DNA of 13,322 nt. Origin: Pseudomonadota bacterium (GTDB lineage Bacteria > Desulfobacterota > Desulfovibrionia > Desulfovibrionales > Desulfovibrionaceae). The stretch covers positions 1-13,322 of the forward strand of contig JAEZEM010000069.1 of the NCBI GenBank assembly GCA_023417745.1, in the 5' to 3' direction. Below the pieces are notes generated by a model, which saw only the letters and a program-made list of their open reading frames with translations, was not told where the DNA came from and made no database searches. Of the stretch, positions 1-6,792 are shown one piece after another. The position numbers were made by a program, and so were the translations under genes. Positions within the stretch are counted from its first letter, which is position 1. Every line of letters begins with the position of its first letter.

Positions 1-24
1 GGCCGGAGACAAGGAGAACGATCC

Positions 25-348
25 ATGCAACCAGACAACGCCCCGCCCGCCGCCCACGCCCCGGACGCCGGCCAGTTTTCCGCCCTCGTGCGCAAACGCT
101 GGACCGTCTCCCTGACCCTGACCGCGCTTATGCTCTCCATTTACTACGGCTTCATCGTCATCCTGGCCTTTCGCCCCGACATCTTCGCCGAACGCGTCGG
201 CCAGCGCCTGACGCTCGGCATTCCGGTGGGCCTGGGCGTCATTCTGGCCTCCTGGCTGCTGACCGGCCTGTACGTGCGCTGGGCCAACGACGACTACGAC
301 GCCACCGTGAACACCATCAAACGCGCCATGCGGGAGAACCAGGGATGA
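25..348 (+). CDS. yjcH: DUF485 small inner-membrane protein (YjcH-like)
   Basis: A 107-residue protein of the DUF485 family, which normally sits directly before acetate permease ActP and is thought to be its membrane partner; its biochemical role is not established. Two hydrophobic segments are visible, at about residues 28-50 and 64-84, separated by a short polar stretch. The motif order (LVRKRW near residue 21, then GIPVGLG at 65-71 and LTGLYVRWAN at 79-88) matches the E. coli YjcH pattern as I remember it. The start is supported by an AAGGAG ribosome binding site at 11-16. The stop overlaps the actP start in an ATGA arrangement (345-348), which implies translational coupling. Any acetyl-CoA synthetase gene, a frequent neighbour, would lie upstream of the window. 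Confidence 0.93.
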   Translation: MQPDNAPPAAHAPDAGQFSALVRKRWTVSLTLTALMLSIYYGFIVILAFRPDIFAERVGQRLTLGIPVGLGVILASWLLTGLYVRWANDDYDATVNTIKRAMRENQG

Positions 349-1892
349 ACACCTTTACCAGCACCATCGGCCAGCCAAACGCCACCTCCATCATCTTCTT
401 CTTCGTCTTTATCGCCGCCACCCTGGTCATCACCTATTACGCCGCCCGGCGCAGCCGCTCGGCCTCCCAGTTCTACGCCGCCGGCCGCTCGGTGACGGGC
501 TGGCAAAACGGCCTGGCGCTCGCCGGCGACTACATGTCCGCCGCCTCGTTTCTGGGCATCGCCGGCTTGGTGTCGCTCAAGGGCTACGACGGCCTCATCT
601 ATTCCATCGGCTTTCTGGTCGGCTGGCCCATCATCATGTTTCTCATCGCCGAACCCCTGCGCAACCTCGGCAAATACACCTTCGCCGACGTGGTGGCCTA
701 CCGCCTGTCCCAAAAACCCGTCCGGGTGGCCGCTTCGGTGGGGTCGCTTTTGACCGTGTGCTTCTACCTCATCGCCCAGATGGTGGGCTCGGGGTCGCTC
801 ATCAAAATGATGTTCGGCCTGCCCTATGAAACGGCCATCATCGCCGTGGGCGCGGTCATGATCGCCTACGTGCTCTTTGGCGGGATGCTCGCCACCACCT
901 GGGTGCAGATCATCAAGGCCGTGCTGCTCCTGGCCGGAGCCACGGTCATGGTGATCATGGCTCTGTCTCGCTTCGACTTCGACGTGACCGCCCTTTTCGG
1001 CGCGGCCGCCGCCACTTACGGCGAAAAGGTGCTCAATCCCGGCGGCTTGGTCGCCAATCCCCTGGACGCCGTGTCCCTTGGCATCGCGCTCATGTTCGGC
1101 ACCGCCGGGCTGCCCCACATCCTCATGCGCTTCTACACCGTGCCCGACGCCAAGGCCGCTCGCAAATCCGTGTTCTACGCCACCGGGCTTATCGGCTACT
1201 TCTATATCCTCACCTTCATCATCGGATTCGCCGCCATGGTGATCGTGGGCCGCGATGTGGTGATCAAGACGGACGCCGGCGGCAACATGGCCGCGCTGCT
1301 CCTGGCCGAAGTGACCGGCGGCACGGTGTTCCTGGGCTTTATCGCGGCGGTCGCCTTCGCCACGATCCTGGCCGTGGTGGCCGGGCTGACCCTGGCCGGG
1401 GCCACGACGCTGTCCCACGACCTCTACGCCAACGTGTTCCGGGCCGGCCGCTCCACCGAGGAAAACGAGATGAAGGTGGCCAAGCGGGCGACCATCGGCC
1501 TTGGCGTGACCGCCATCCTGCTCGGCCTGGCGTTTAAGGGCCAAAACGTGGCCTTCATGGTGGGGCTGGCCTTTGCCATCGCCGCCAGCGCCAACTTCCC
1601 AGCGCTGCTCCTCTCCATCCTCTGGAAGGGGACCAGCACCTTCGGGGCCACGGCCAGCATCGTGGCCGGCGCCGTGGCCGCCGTGGGCCTTATTGTCCTG
1701 TCGCCCACGGTCTGGGTGGACATCTTCGGCAACGCCGCCCCCATCTTCCCCTGGAAGAACCCGGCTCTGGTGTCCATGCCGTTTGCCTTCCTGGTCGGCT
1801 GGCTCGGTTCGGTGCTGGTCCCCGACGCTCGGGCCCAGTCCCTCTACGCCGCCCAACAGATCCGCAACTATCTGGGAGTGGGCGCGGAGTGA
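345..1892 (+). CDS. actP: Cation/acetate symporter ActP (SSS family)
   Basis: A 515-residue sodium:solute symporter (SSS, TC 2.A.21) close to E. coli ActP, which brings acetate and related short carboxylates such as glycolate across the inner membrane with a cation. About 13 hydrophobic segments are visible. Diagnostic ActP stretches include AGDYMSAASF (60-69), YDGLIYSIGFLVGWP (81-95), LFGGMLATTWVQIIKAVLLL (177-196), FGTAGLPHILMRFYTV (251-266) and VAGLTLAGATTLSHDLYANV (345-364). It is shorter than the roughly 549-residue E. coli protein, mainly because it lacks the extra N-terminal leader and has a shorter C-terminal tail. The start overlaps the yjcH stop by 4 nt. A strong terminator begins 8 nt after the stop. 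In a sulfate reducer the physiological direction (uptake or release of acetate) is not decided by the sequence. Confidence 0.96.
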   Translation: MNTFTSTIGQPNATSIIFFFVFIAATLVITYYAARRSRSASQFYAAGRSVTGWQNGLALAGDYMSAASFLGIAGLVSLKGYDGLIYSIGFLVGWPIIMFLIAEPLRNLGKYTFADVVAYRLSQKPVRVAASVGSLLTVCFYLIAQMVGSGSLIKMMFGLPYETAIIAVGAVMIAYVLFGGMLATTWVQIIKAVLLLAGATVMVIMALSRFDFDVTALFGAAAATYGEKVLNPGGLVANPLDAVSLGIALMFGTAGLPHILMRFYTVPDAKAARKSVFYATGLIGYFYILTFIIGFAAMVIVGRDVVIKTDAGGNMAALLLAEVTGGTVFLGFIAAVAFATILAVVAGLTLAGATTLSHDLYANVFRAGRSTEENEMKVAKRATIGLGVTAILLGLAFKGQNVAFMVGLAFAIAASANFPALLLSILWKGTSTFGATASIVAGAVAAVGLIVLSPTVWVDIFGNAAPIFPWKNPALVSMPFAFLVGWLGSVLVPDARAQSLYAAQQIRNYLGVGAE

Positions 1893-1900
1893 TCGCCCGC

Positions 1901-1934
1901 AAACGGACCGGGGAGGCCTTCCCCGGTCCGTTTT
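1901..1934 (+). terminator. Strong intrinsic terminator after actP
   Basis: A perfect 13-bp stem pairs AAACGGACCGGGG (1901-1913) with CCCCGGTCCGTTT (1921-1933) around a 7-nt loop, and the 3' arm runs into TTTT (1931-1934). The near-symmetrical A/T ends mean it could also work on the minus strand. It lies between the actP stop (1892) and the ribosome binding site of the next gene (1955-1960), so it separates the transport pair from the downstream regulatory genes. No room for a full promoter remains after it. Confidence 0.9.
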
Positions 1935-1963
1935 GCCGTTTGTCGCCGTATTTTGGAGAAGCC

Positions 1964-3013
1964 ATGGACCCCGTAACCGCCGCCCTTGTCGCCGCTTTGG
2001 CCGCCGCCCCCGACAGCCTGGCCCTGGGTCGGGAGCTGGAGCGCATCCGCCGCCGCATCGCCTACCTAGCCGTGCCCCGGGCCGACGCCTTGGAGACCGG
2101 ACAATTGGCCAGCCAGTTGTATGACGCATTTCTCGTGCGGGCGGCCGAACTGGCCCGGGACGGGTCGCCGCAGCTTCCCGACACGGCCGGTCCGTACTGC
2201 CTGGCCGTGCTCGGCAGCCAGGGCCGACGCGAACAGTTCCTGGCCACGGACCAGGACAATGCCTTGATCCTGGGCGATGACGCCGACGACGAGACCTTTG
2301 ACGACTTTGCCGCCCGTCTGGAACGTCTGCTGGCCGAGGCCGGCATGCCACCGTGTCCCAAGGGCATCATGGCCGCCAACCCGGCCTGGCGACGGACGCT
2401 TGCGGACTGGCTGGCGGCCGTGGACGCCGCCGCCGCCCGCCCGGACGAGGAGGCGGTGCTTTTTATCTCGCTATTGGCCGACCTGCGTCCGGTCTGGGGC
2501 GAGGCTTCCCTGGCCGCCGCCCTGGTCGGACATGTGCGCCGCCGGGCCATGGAATCAAGTCTGCTCACCCGGGGACTGGCCCGGGAGGCCCTGCGTTTCG
2601 GACCGCCGACGCTTATTTTCGGCCATCTGCCAAGCGGGCTTTTCGGCCTGGGCCATGGCGGCCTCGATCTCAAGGCCGCCGCCGTGTATCCGCTGATCCT
2701 TGGCGTCAAGGCCCTGGCCCTGGAGGCCGGCATCGCCGCGCCGGACACCCTGGGGCGGCTTGCCGGCCTGGTCGCGGCCGGCCGCCTGGAGCCGGAACTG
2801 GCTGCCGCGCTGCAAGACGGCCTGACCCGGGTCCAGTCCCTGCGCCTGTCCGCCCAGGCCACGGCCTGGGGCCGGGGGCAAACCGCCGACAACCGGCTCG
2901 TCCCGGCGCGCCTGTCCGCCCAGGCCCTGGCCGACCTCGACGCCAGCCTGCGCGCCGCCGGACGGCTATCCGAAATCCTCAAGCACCACTTCAGCCTGCA
3001 CTGTCTGACCTGA
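1964..3013 (+). CDS. Stand-alone DUF294-type nucleotidyltransferase, intact active site
   Basis: A 349-residue protein with a GlnD-like nucleotidyltransferase domain (DUF294, about residues 60-190) followed by the DUF294 C-terminal substrate-binding helical domain (about 205-345). The nucleotidyltransferase signature is complete: G84-S85, R88-R89-E90, then T95-D96-Q97-D98-N99, giving the Gly-Ser pair and two metal-binding aspartates expected for catalysis. The C-terminal domain has the usual LDLK-type motif and a DNRLVP stretch near the end. Substrate and target are unknown; relatives are described only as putative nucleotidyltransferases. This one lacks the cNMP and CBS domains usually fused in front; those are on the next gene. 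The ATG at 1964 is chosen because GGAGAA (1955-1960) precedes it, while the in-frame upstream GTG would place the terminator hairpin inside the coding region. The next gene starts after a 14-nt gap. Confidence 0.85.
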   Translation: MDPVTAALVAALAAAPDSLALGRELERIRRRIAYLAVPRADALETGQLASQLYDAFLVRAAELARDGSPQLPDTAGPYCLAVLGSQGRREQFLATDQDNALILGDDADDETFDDFAARLERLLAEAGMPPCPKGIMAANPAWRRTLADWLAAVDAAAARPDEEAVLFISLLADLRPVWGEASLAAALVGHVRRRAMESSLLTRGLAREALRFGPPTLIFGHLPSGLFGLGHGGLDLKAAAVYPLILGVKALALEAGIAAPDTLGRLAGLVAAGRLEPELAAALQDGLTRVQSLRLSAQATAWGRGQTADNRLVPARLSAQALADLDASLRAAGRLSEILKHHFSLHCLT

Positions 3014-3027
3014 TCCCGGAGGCCGCC

Positions 3028-4884
3028 ATGTCCCTGCCCGATCCCTCGCGCCAACCCGATGCCGTGGCCGCCTTCCTGGCCGTCGTGCCGCCCTTTGACC
3101 GCCTGCCGCCGGACGAACGGGCCATCCTGGCCGCCGCTGGCCGGGTGGAGCTGTATCTCGAAGGCGAGACCATCGCCGAGGCCGAAGGCCAAGGCGAACA
3201 GGCCGAGTCGGCCGTGTGCTGCATCCAGCGCGGTTCGGTGACCTTTGTCGGCGGCGGCGACGCCCCGGGGCTGGCCGACGCGCGCGGGGAAGGGGAGTGT
3301 TTCGGCCTTGGCGGCGCGCTTCCTGGCGTCTCGGCCGGCTGCCGGGCCGAGGCCGCGGGCGACGTGTTCCTGGTGCGCCTGCCCGGCGCGGCCTTTGCCG
3401 CCATGGCCAAGCGCCACCCCTTCGTGGCCGCCTATTTTGCCAACTGCCTGGACAAGCAAGCCTGCCGGGCGGACGACGGCCTGGGGTTGGAGGCGGCCGA
3501 GGCCGACGGGGACTACCTCTTCACCCGTCTGGCCGGCGAGGTGGCATCGCCGGGCATCGTCTCCGTAGCCCGGGGCACGGACTTGCCAGCCACGGCCCGG
3601 GTCATGGAGGAAGCCGGCGTGGGCTCGGTGCTCGTGCGCGAGGCCTCGGGCACGGTCATCGGCATCGTCACCGACCGCGACTTGCGCCGGGCCGTGGCTC
3701 GGGGCATGGGGCTTAACGCCCCGGTCGAGACCCTCATGTCCGCGCCCGTGGCCGCCATCGACGCGGCCACACCCTGTTTCGAGGCCTTAAGCCGCATGAC
3801 CGAAGCCGGCATCCGCCACCTGCTGGTGACGCGAGACGGGGAGCCGGCCGGGCTGGTCACAGCCAACGATCTGCTCTTGGCCCACGGCCGTTCGCCCATG
3901 GCCCTCTTGCGGGCCATCCGCCGGGCGACCGGCTTGGACGACCTCACCGCCCTGTCCCATCGGGCCGGCCCCCTGGCTGCCGCCCTGGCCGCGCGCGGGG
4001 CCGGTGCGGCCACGGTGGGCGGCATCCTGGCCATGACCGCCCAGGGGCTGCTCGGGCGGCTGGTGGAGCTGGCCGAGCGGCGCTTCGGCCCGCCTCCGGG
4101 CAAATGGTGCTGGCTGCTCCTGGGGCCGGCCGCCCGGCGCGAACTCCTGCCCGGCCAGGGCCTGGACGCGGTCGTGGTCATCGATTGCGGCGGGGACGAC
4201 ATCCTGGAGCGGGCCATGACCACCTACTGCCGGGCCGTGCTGCCGGCCCTGGCTGAAGAGTTGGCCGCTTGCCGTCTGGGCGGCGGACGGCTGCTCGGTC
4301 CGGTGCGGCTCTCCGGCCTGGTGGCCCTGGCCGCCCAGGGCCGCGACCTGGACGGCCTGGACCTGCTGCCGGCCATGGGCGGGGCCGGACTCCTGGACGC
4401 GGTCCGGCAACGGCTGGCCGCGGACCGGCCGGACCCGGGCTTGATATTGTCCGCCCTGGGCGCGGTGGTGGCCCGGCCGACGCCCCTTGGCGTGCACCAG
4501 GGAAAGCTGGCCGAGAGGGCCGGGGGCTTTGCCCCGGCGTTTGATCTGGACGGACGCGGCAGCGGGGCGGTTTCAGCCATGGCCCGGCTGGCGGCGGCCT
4601 TTTACGCGCTGCCGGAACTGGGCACGGCCCGGCGGCTGGCCGCTCTGGCCGCCAGGGGCCATCTGCCTGAGGCCGTAGCCCAAAACGCCGGTCAGGCCTG
4701 GGCGTTTTTTGAAGGCGAGCGCCTGGCCGCCCGGCTGGCCGGCCAGGCCGACCCCGATATCGTGGTCCGGCCAGGGACGCTTAGCGCCAGAAAACGCCAG
4801 GAATGCCGGGCCGCCTTTGCCGCCGTAGAGGCCTTGCGCCAGGCCCTGGCCGGGATGCTTGTCGGTATGGAGGCCGGGCAATGA
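3028..4884 (+). CDS. cNMP-like/CBS-pair protein with degenerate DUF294 nucleotidyltransferase domain
   Basis: A 618-residue soluble protein. In order: a cyclic-nucleotide-binding-like beta domain (about 15-140) in which the FGE..L..R phosphate-binding cassette is poorly kept (FGLGGALPGVSAGCR); a CBS pair (about 171-292) with a clear GIVTDRDLR motif and a second GLVTANDLL motif, likely binding adenine nucleotides; a DUF294 nucleotidyltransferase-like domain (about 345-450); and a DUF294 C-terminal helical domain (about 480-615). The catalytic motif has decayed: G366-P367 replaces Gly-Ser and G378 replaces the first aspartate, while R370-R371-E372 and D380 remain. The domain is therefore probably a non-catalytic sensor or partner. 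The GGAGG at 3018-3022 supports the ATG at 3028; the open frame extends further upstream but overlaps the previous gene. The stop overlaps the next start (4881-4884). A regulatory role with the preceding active-looking nucleotidyltransferase is inference. Confidence 0.85.
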   Translation: MSLPDPSRQPDAVAAFLAVVPPFDRLPPDERAILAAAGRVELYLEGETIAEAEGQGEQAESAVCCIQRGSVTFVGGGDAPGLADARGEGECFGLGGALPGVSAGCRAEAAGDVFLVRLPGAAFAAMAKRHPFVAAYFANCLDKQACRADDGLGLEAAEADGDYLFTRLAGEVASPGIVSVARGTDLPATARVMEEAGVGSVLVREASGTVIGIVTDRDLRRAVARGMGLNAPVETLMSAPVAAIDAATPCFEALSRMTEAGIRHLLVTRDGEPAGLVTANDLLLAHGRSPMALLRAIRRATGLDDLTALSHRAGPLAAALAARGAGAATVGGILAMTAQGLLGRLVELAERRFGPPPGKWCWLLLGPAARRELLPGQGLDAVVVIDCGGDDILERAMTTYCRAVLPALAEELAACRLGGGRLLGPVRLSGLVALAAQGRDLDGLDLLPAMGGAGLLDAVRQRLAADRPDPGLILSALGAVVARPTPLGVHQGKLAERAGGFAPAFDLDGRGSGAVSAMARLAAAFYALPELGTARRLAALAARGHLPEAVAQNAGQAWAFFEGERLAARLAGQADPDIVVRPGTLSARKRQECRAAFAAVEALRQALAGMLVGMEAGQ

Positions 4885-5609
4885 GTCGGCTTTGGGCCGG
4901 TCTTTGGGAGCGCCTGGGCCGTCGTTTCACTCGCCCCCCGGTCCATCCGGCCCTGGCCGCCCACCGGGCCGCCCACGCCGGGCACGAGGCCGCAGCACGG
5001 CTTGGCGACCTCGAATTCGTGGTCCTGGACACCGAACTGACCGGTTTTGATCCCAAACGCGACGCCATCGTGTCCGTGGCCGCCGTGCGCCTGCGCGGCC
5101 TTGGCATCATGGCTGGCGAGACATTTTCAGCCTTGGTGCGGCCCCAGCGCGACGTGCCGCGCCAGTCCTCCCTGGTCCATGGCCTGACCGCCTCGACCCT
5201 GGCCGAAGCCGACGATCTTGAGGCCGTGTTGCGCGGGCTGCTCGATTTCATTGGCCCGGCCGTCATCGTCGGCCACCATGTCGATCTGGACCTGGGGTTT
5301 TTAAACGCCGCCAGCCGCCGTTTCTTTGGCGGCGAACTGGCCGCGCCCTGCATCGACACCCTGCGTCTGGCCATGGCCTACGAGGAAAAACGCCTGTCCC
5401 CGGAGGGCGGGGCCGGGCTGGAACATGCTGCTTTCGACCTGCCAAGCCTGTGCCGGCGCTACGGCCTGCCCGAATTTGCCGCCCATGACGCCCGCCACGA
5501 CGCCTTGGCCGCCGCCTATATCTTTGTCTACCTGGCCAAAAAACTCGGTCGGGGCCGGGCGCTGACCCTGCCCGACCTGTGGCGGGCCGGCCGGCATTGG
5601 TGGCGGTAG
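4881..5609 (+). CDS. DEDDh 3'-5' exonuclease (DnaQ / Pol III epsilon-like)
   Basis: A 242-residue DnaQ-superfamily exonuclease that should remove nucleotides from 3' ends using two metal ions. All catalytic positions are visible: D50 and E52 in VVLDTELTGFDP (Exo I), D137 in GHHVDLDLGFLN (Exo II), and H202 and D207 in HDARHDA (Exo III). The fold spans about residues 44-230. The first 40 residues are basic and alanine-rich with no recognised domain. The protein lacks the UvrC-like or polymerase fusions seen in some relatives, so it is a free exonuclease rather than clearly the replicative epsilon subunit. Its ATG overlaps the stop of the CBS/DUF294 gene (ATGA, 4881-4884), indicating a shared transcript and coupled translation. 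I recall similar exonucleases next to CBS/DUF294 genes and ActP in other proteobacteria, which suggests a conserved functional link of unknown nature. Confidence 0.9.
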   Translation: MSRLWAGLWERLGRRFTRPPVHPALAAHRAAHAGHEAAARLGDLEFVVLDTELTGFDPKRDAIVSVAAVRLRGLGIMAGETFSALVRPQRDVPRQSSLVHGLTASTLAEADDLEAVLRGLLDFIGPAVIVGHHVDLDLGFLNAASRRFFGGELAAPCIDTLRLAMAYEEKRLSPEGGAGLEHAAFDLPSLCRRYGLPEFAAHDARHDALAAAYIFVYLAKKLGRGRALTLPDLWRAGRHWWR

Positions 5610-5636
5610 TTTTTGGTTGGAAACCGAAAAAAGCGA

Positions 5637-5665
5637 TTGACGGGGCAGGGTGTATTCTCTAAATA
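5637..5665 (+). promoter_or_regulatory. Candidate perR operon promoter with possible PerR operator
   Basis: TTGACG (5637-5642) and TAAATA (5660-5665) are separated by 17 nt and lie 30 nt before the perR ATG; the -35 box is close to consensus and the -10 box is weaker. The -10 region sits inside a short inverted repeat, ATTC-N9-GAAT (5654-5670), which could be a PerR/Fur-type operator for autoregulation. The operator reading is weak because only four base pairs per arm are symmetrical. Confidence 0.45.
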
Positions 5666-5694
5666 GGAATCAACAGCAACTAGGAACAAGACTT

Positions 5695-6135
5695 ATGCAG
5701 ATCGAAGCGCTCAAAAAACTGTTCGCCCAAAGCGGGCTGAAGTTTACCAACCAACGCTATCTGGTATACAAGGCCATGGTCGAAGCTCGGGATCATCCCT
5801 CGGCCGAGACCGTCTGGCGACGGGTCCGGGAGGCGGCTCCGGCCATTTCCCTGGATACGGTCTACCGCAGCCTGGCTTCGCTGGAGGCGCGGGGACTGGT
5901 GACCCGGGTGCCGGGAAGCAGCGAGGAGAGCCGCTTCGACGGGGATGCTTCGCCCCACCACCATCTGGTGTGCTTGCAGTGCGGAGCCATTGAGGATTTC
6001 GTCATGCCCGGAGCCGGGCTTACTGATCTGCCGCCGGAAGTGGCCGCCTGGGGCCGCGTGCGCGACGCCCAGGTGCTGGTGCGCGGCGTGTGCCGACGTT
6101 GCCTTGGTTTGTGCGAAAACAATCAACCCAACTAA
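5695..6135 (+). CDS. perR: Peroxide-responsive repressor PerR (Fur family)
   Basis: A 146-residue Fur-family repressor. The N-terminal winged helix (about 5-80) includes the recognition-helix stretch SLDTVYRSLASLEARGLV (52-69). The C-terminal half holds two CxxC zinc pairs, C93/C96 and C133/C136. The regulatory metal ligands fit B. subtilis PerR with a constant shift of three residues: H34, D82, H88, H90 and D101 correspond to H37, D85, H91, H93 and D104. The aspartate at 101, where Fur proteins usually carry glutamate, supports PerR over Fur. The product should sense hydrogen peroxide by iron-catalysed histidine oxidation and release its DNA targets. The ATG at 5695 with AGGAA at 5682-5686 is preferred over an in-frame GTG at 5650, which falls inside the promoter. 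It heads a perR-rbr-rdl operon. Confidence 0.93.
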   Translation: MQIEALKKLFAQSGLKFTNQRYLVYKAMVEARDHPSAETVWRRVREAAPAISLDTVYRSLASLEARGLVTRVPGSSEESRFDGDASPHHHLVCLQCGAIEDFVMPGAGLTDLPPEVAAWGRVRDAQVLVRGVCRRCLGLCENNQPN

Positions 6136-6151
6136 ATACAAGGAGCCCATG

Positions 6152-6646
6152 ATGTCCAAGACCATGAACAATCTGCAGGAAGCTTTTGCCGGCGAGTCCC
6201 AGGCCAACCGCAAGTACCTCGCCTTTGCCGCCCAGGCCGAAAAAGACGGCCTGATCGGCGTGGCCAAGCTGTTCAAGGCCGCCGCCGCCGCCGAGACCGT
6301 CCACGCCCACACCCATCTGCGCAACATGAAGGGCATCGGGACCACGGCCGAGAACCTCAAGGCCGCCATCGAGGGCGAGACCCACGAATTCAAGAGCATG
6401 TATCCGGCCATGATCGAGGAAGCCAAGGCCGAGGGCGAAAAGACCGCCGAACGCGGCTTCACCTTCGCCAACGCCGTGGAACAGCTCCACGCCGAACTGT
6501 ACACCGCCGCCGCCAAGGACCCCGCCGGCTATCCCGCCCAGGACTGGTACGTCTGCTCGGTGTGCGGCTACACCATCGCCGGCGCGGCTCCCGAGAAGTG
6601 CCCGGTCTGCCAGGCCCTGGCCAAGGCGTTTTTCAAGGTCGACTAG
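6152..6646 (+). CDS. rbr: Rubrerythrin (peroxide reductase)
   Basis: A 164-residue rubrerythrin, a cytoplasmic diiron enzyme that reduces hydrogen peroxide to water with electrons from NAD(P)H via rubredoxin-type carriers. The four-helix domain carries the expected ligands: E15, E48 with H51, E76 and E79 (GETHEF), and E110 with H113. The C-terminal rubredoxin-like domain has C135/C138 and C150/C153 (CSVCG, CPVC) for a mononuclear iron. It is shorter than the 191-residue D. vulgaris protein because the N-terminus and the linker are trimmed, but no ligand is missing. Two consecutive ATGs occur at 6149 and 6152; 6152 is chosen because it lies 6 nt after AAGGAG (6140-6145), and 6149 would add one methionine. 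It begins 16 nt after perR. Confidence 0.95.
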   Translation: MSKTMNNLQEAFAGESQANRKYLAFAAQAEKDGLIGVAKLFKAAAAAETVHAHTHLRNMKGIGTTAENLKAAIEGETHEFKSMYPAMIEEAKAEGEKTAERGFTFANAVEQLHAELYTAAAKDPAGYPAQDWYVCSVCGYTIAGAAPEKCPVCQALAKAFFKVD

Positions 6647-6748
6647 TGTCGCGTCCCTTAGGAAATACGAGAGTATTTTTTAAGAAAAAGTAATGGTTTG
6701 AGTTTGTTGTCTGCGAAACGCCCTGGGCGCTTTTCGTGGACGCGACAC
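6646..6748. repeat. 103-bp segment with 11-bp inverted ends between rbr and rdl
   Basis: GTGTCGCGTCC (6646-6656) and its exact reverse complement GGACGCGACAC (6738-6748) bound an 81-nt, rather AT-rich interior. The first base is the last base of the rbr stop codon. Inside are a short hairpin (AAATAC-GAGA-GTATTT, 6663-6678) followed by a T run to 6681, and a second imperfect hairpin around CGCC-CTG-GGCG (about 6714-6737) followed by TTTT. No clear target-site duplication flanks it. It may be a miniature inverted-repeat element or an RNA structure that lowers transcription into rdl or controls its message; the sequence alone does not decide. Confidence 0.6.
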
Positions 6749-6792
6749 GAGCCTTGCCGGGTCGCCTGGCGTCCCTGGACAAAGGAGCGAGC

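Noticed and set aside
1889..1963. Upstream GTG start for the DUF294 nucleotidyltransferase
   Set aside because: It would place the actP terminator inside the coding sequence, lacks a ribosome binding site and overlaps the actP stop; the ATG at 1964 has GGAGAA.
294..2351. A 685-codon open frame on the minus strand opposite actP and the nucleotidyltransferase gene
   Set aside because: It lies antisense to well-recognised genes, has low-complexity Gly/His/Arg/Asp-rich translation and no family features; it is a GC-rich shadow frame.
5610..5636. TTTTTGGTT...AACCGAAAAA hairpin after the exonuclease as an intrinsic terminator
   Set aside because: The stem is imperfect and AT-rich, with no T run behind it; too weak to call.
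5650..5694. Upstream GTG start for perR adding 15 residues
   Set aside because: It falls within the candidate promoter, the added residues do not match PerR proteins, and the ATG at 5695 has its own AGGAA.
6646..6748. Calling the inverted-end segment a full insertion sequence
   Set aside because: It is only 103 bp, has no transposase and no visible target-site duplication; kept only as an unexplained repeat-ended segment.
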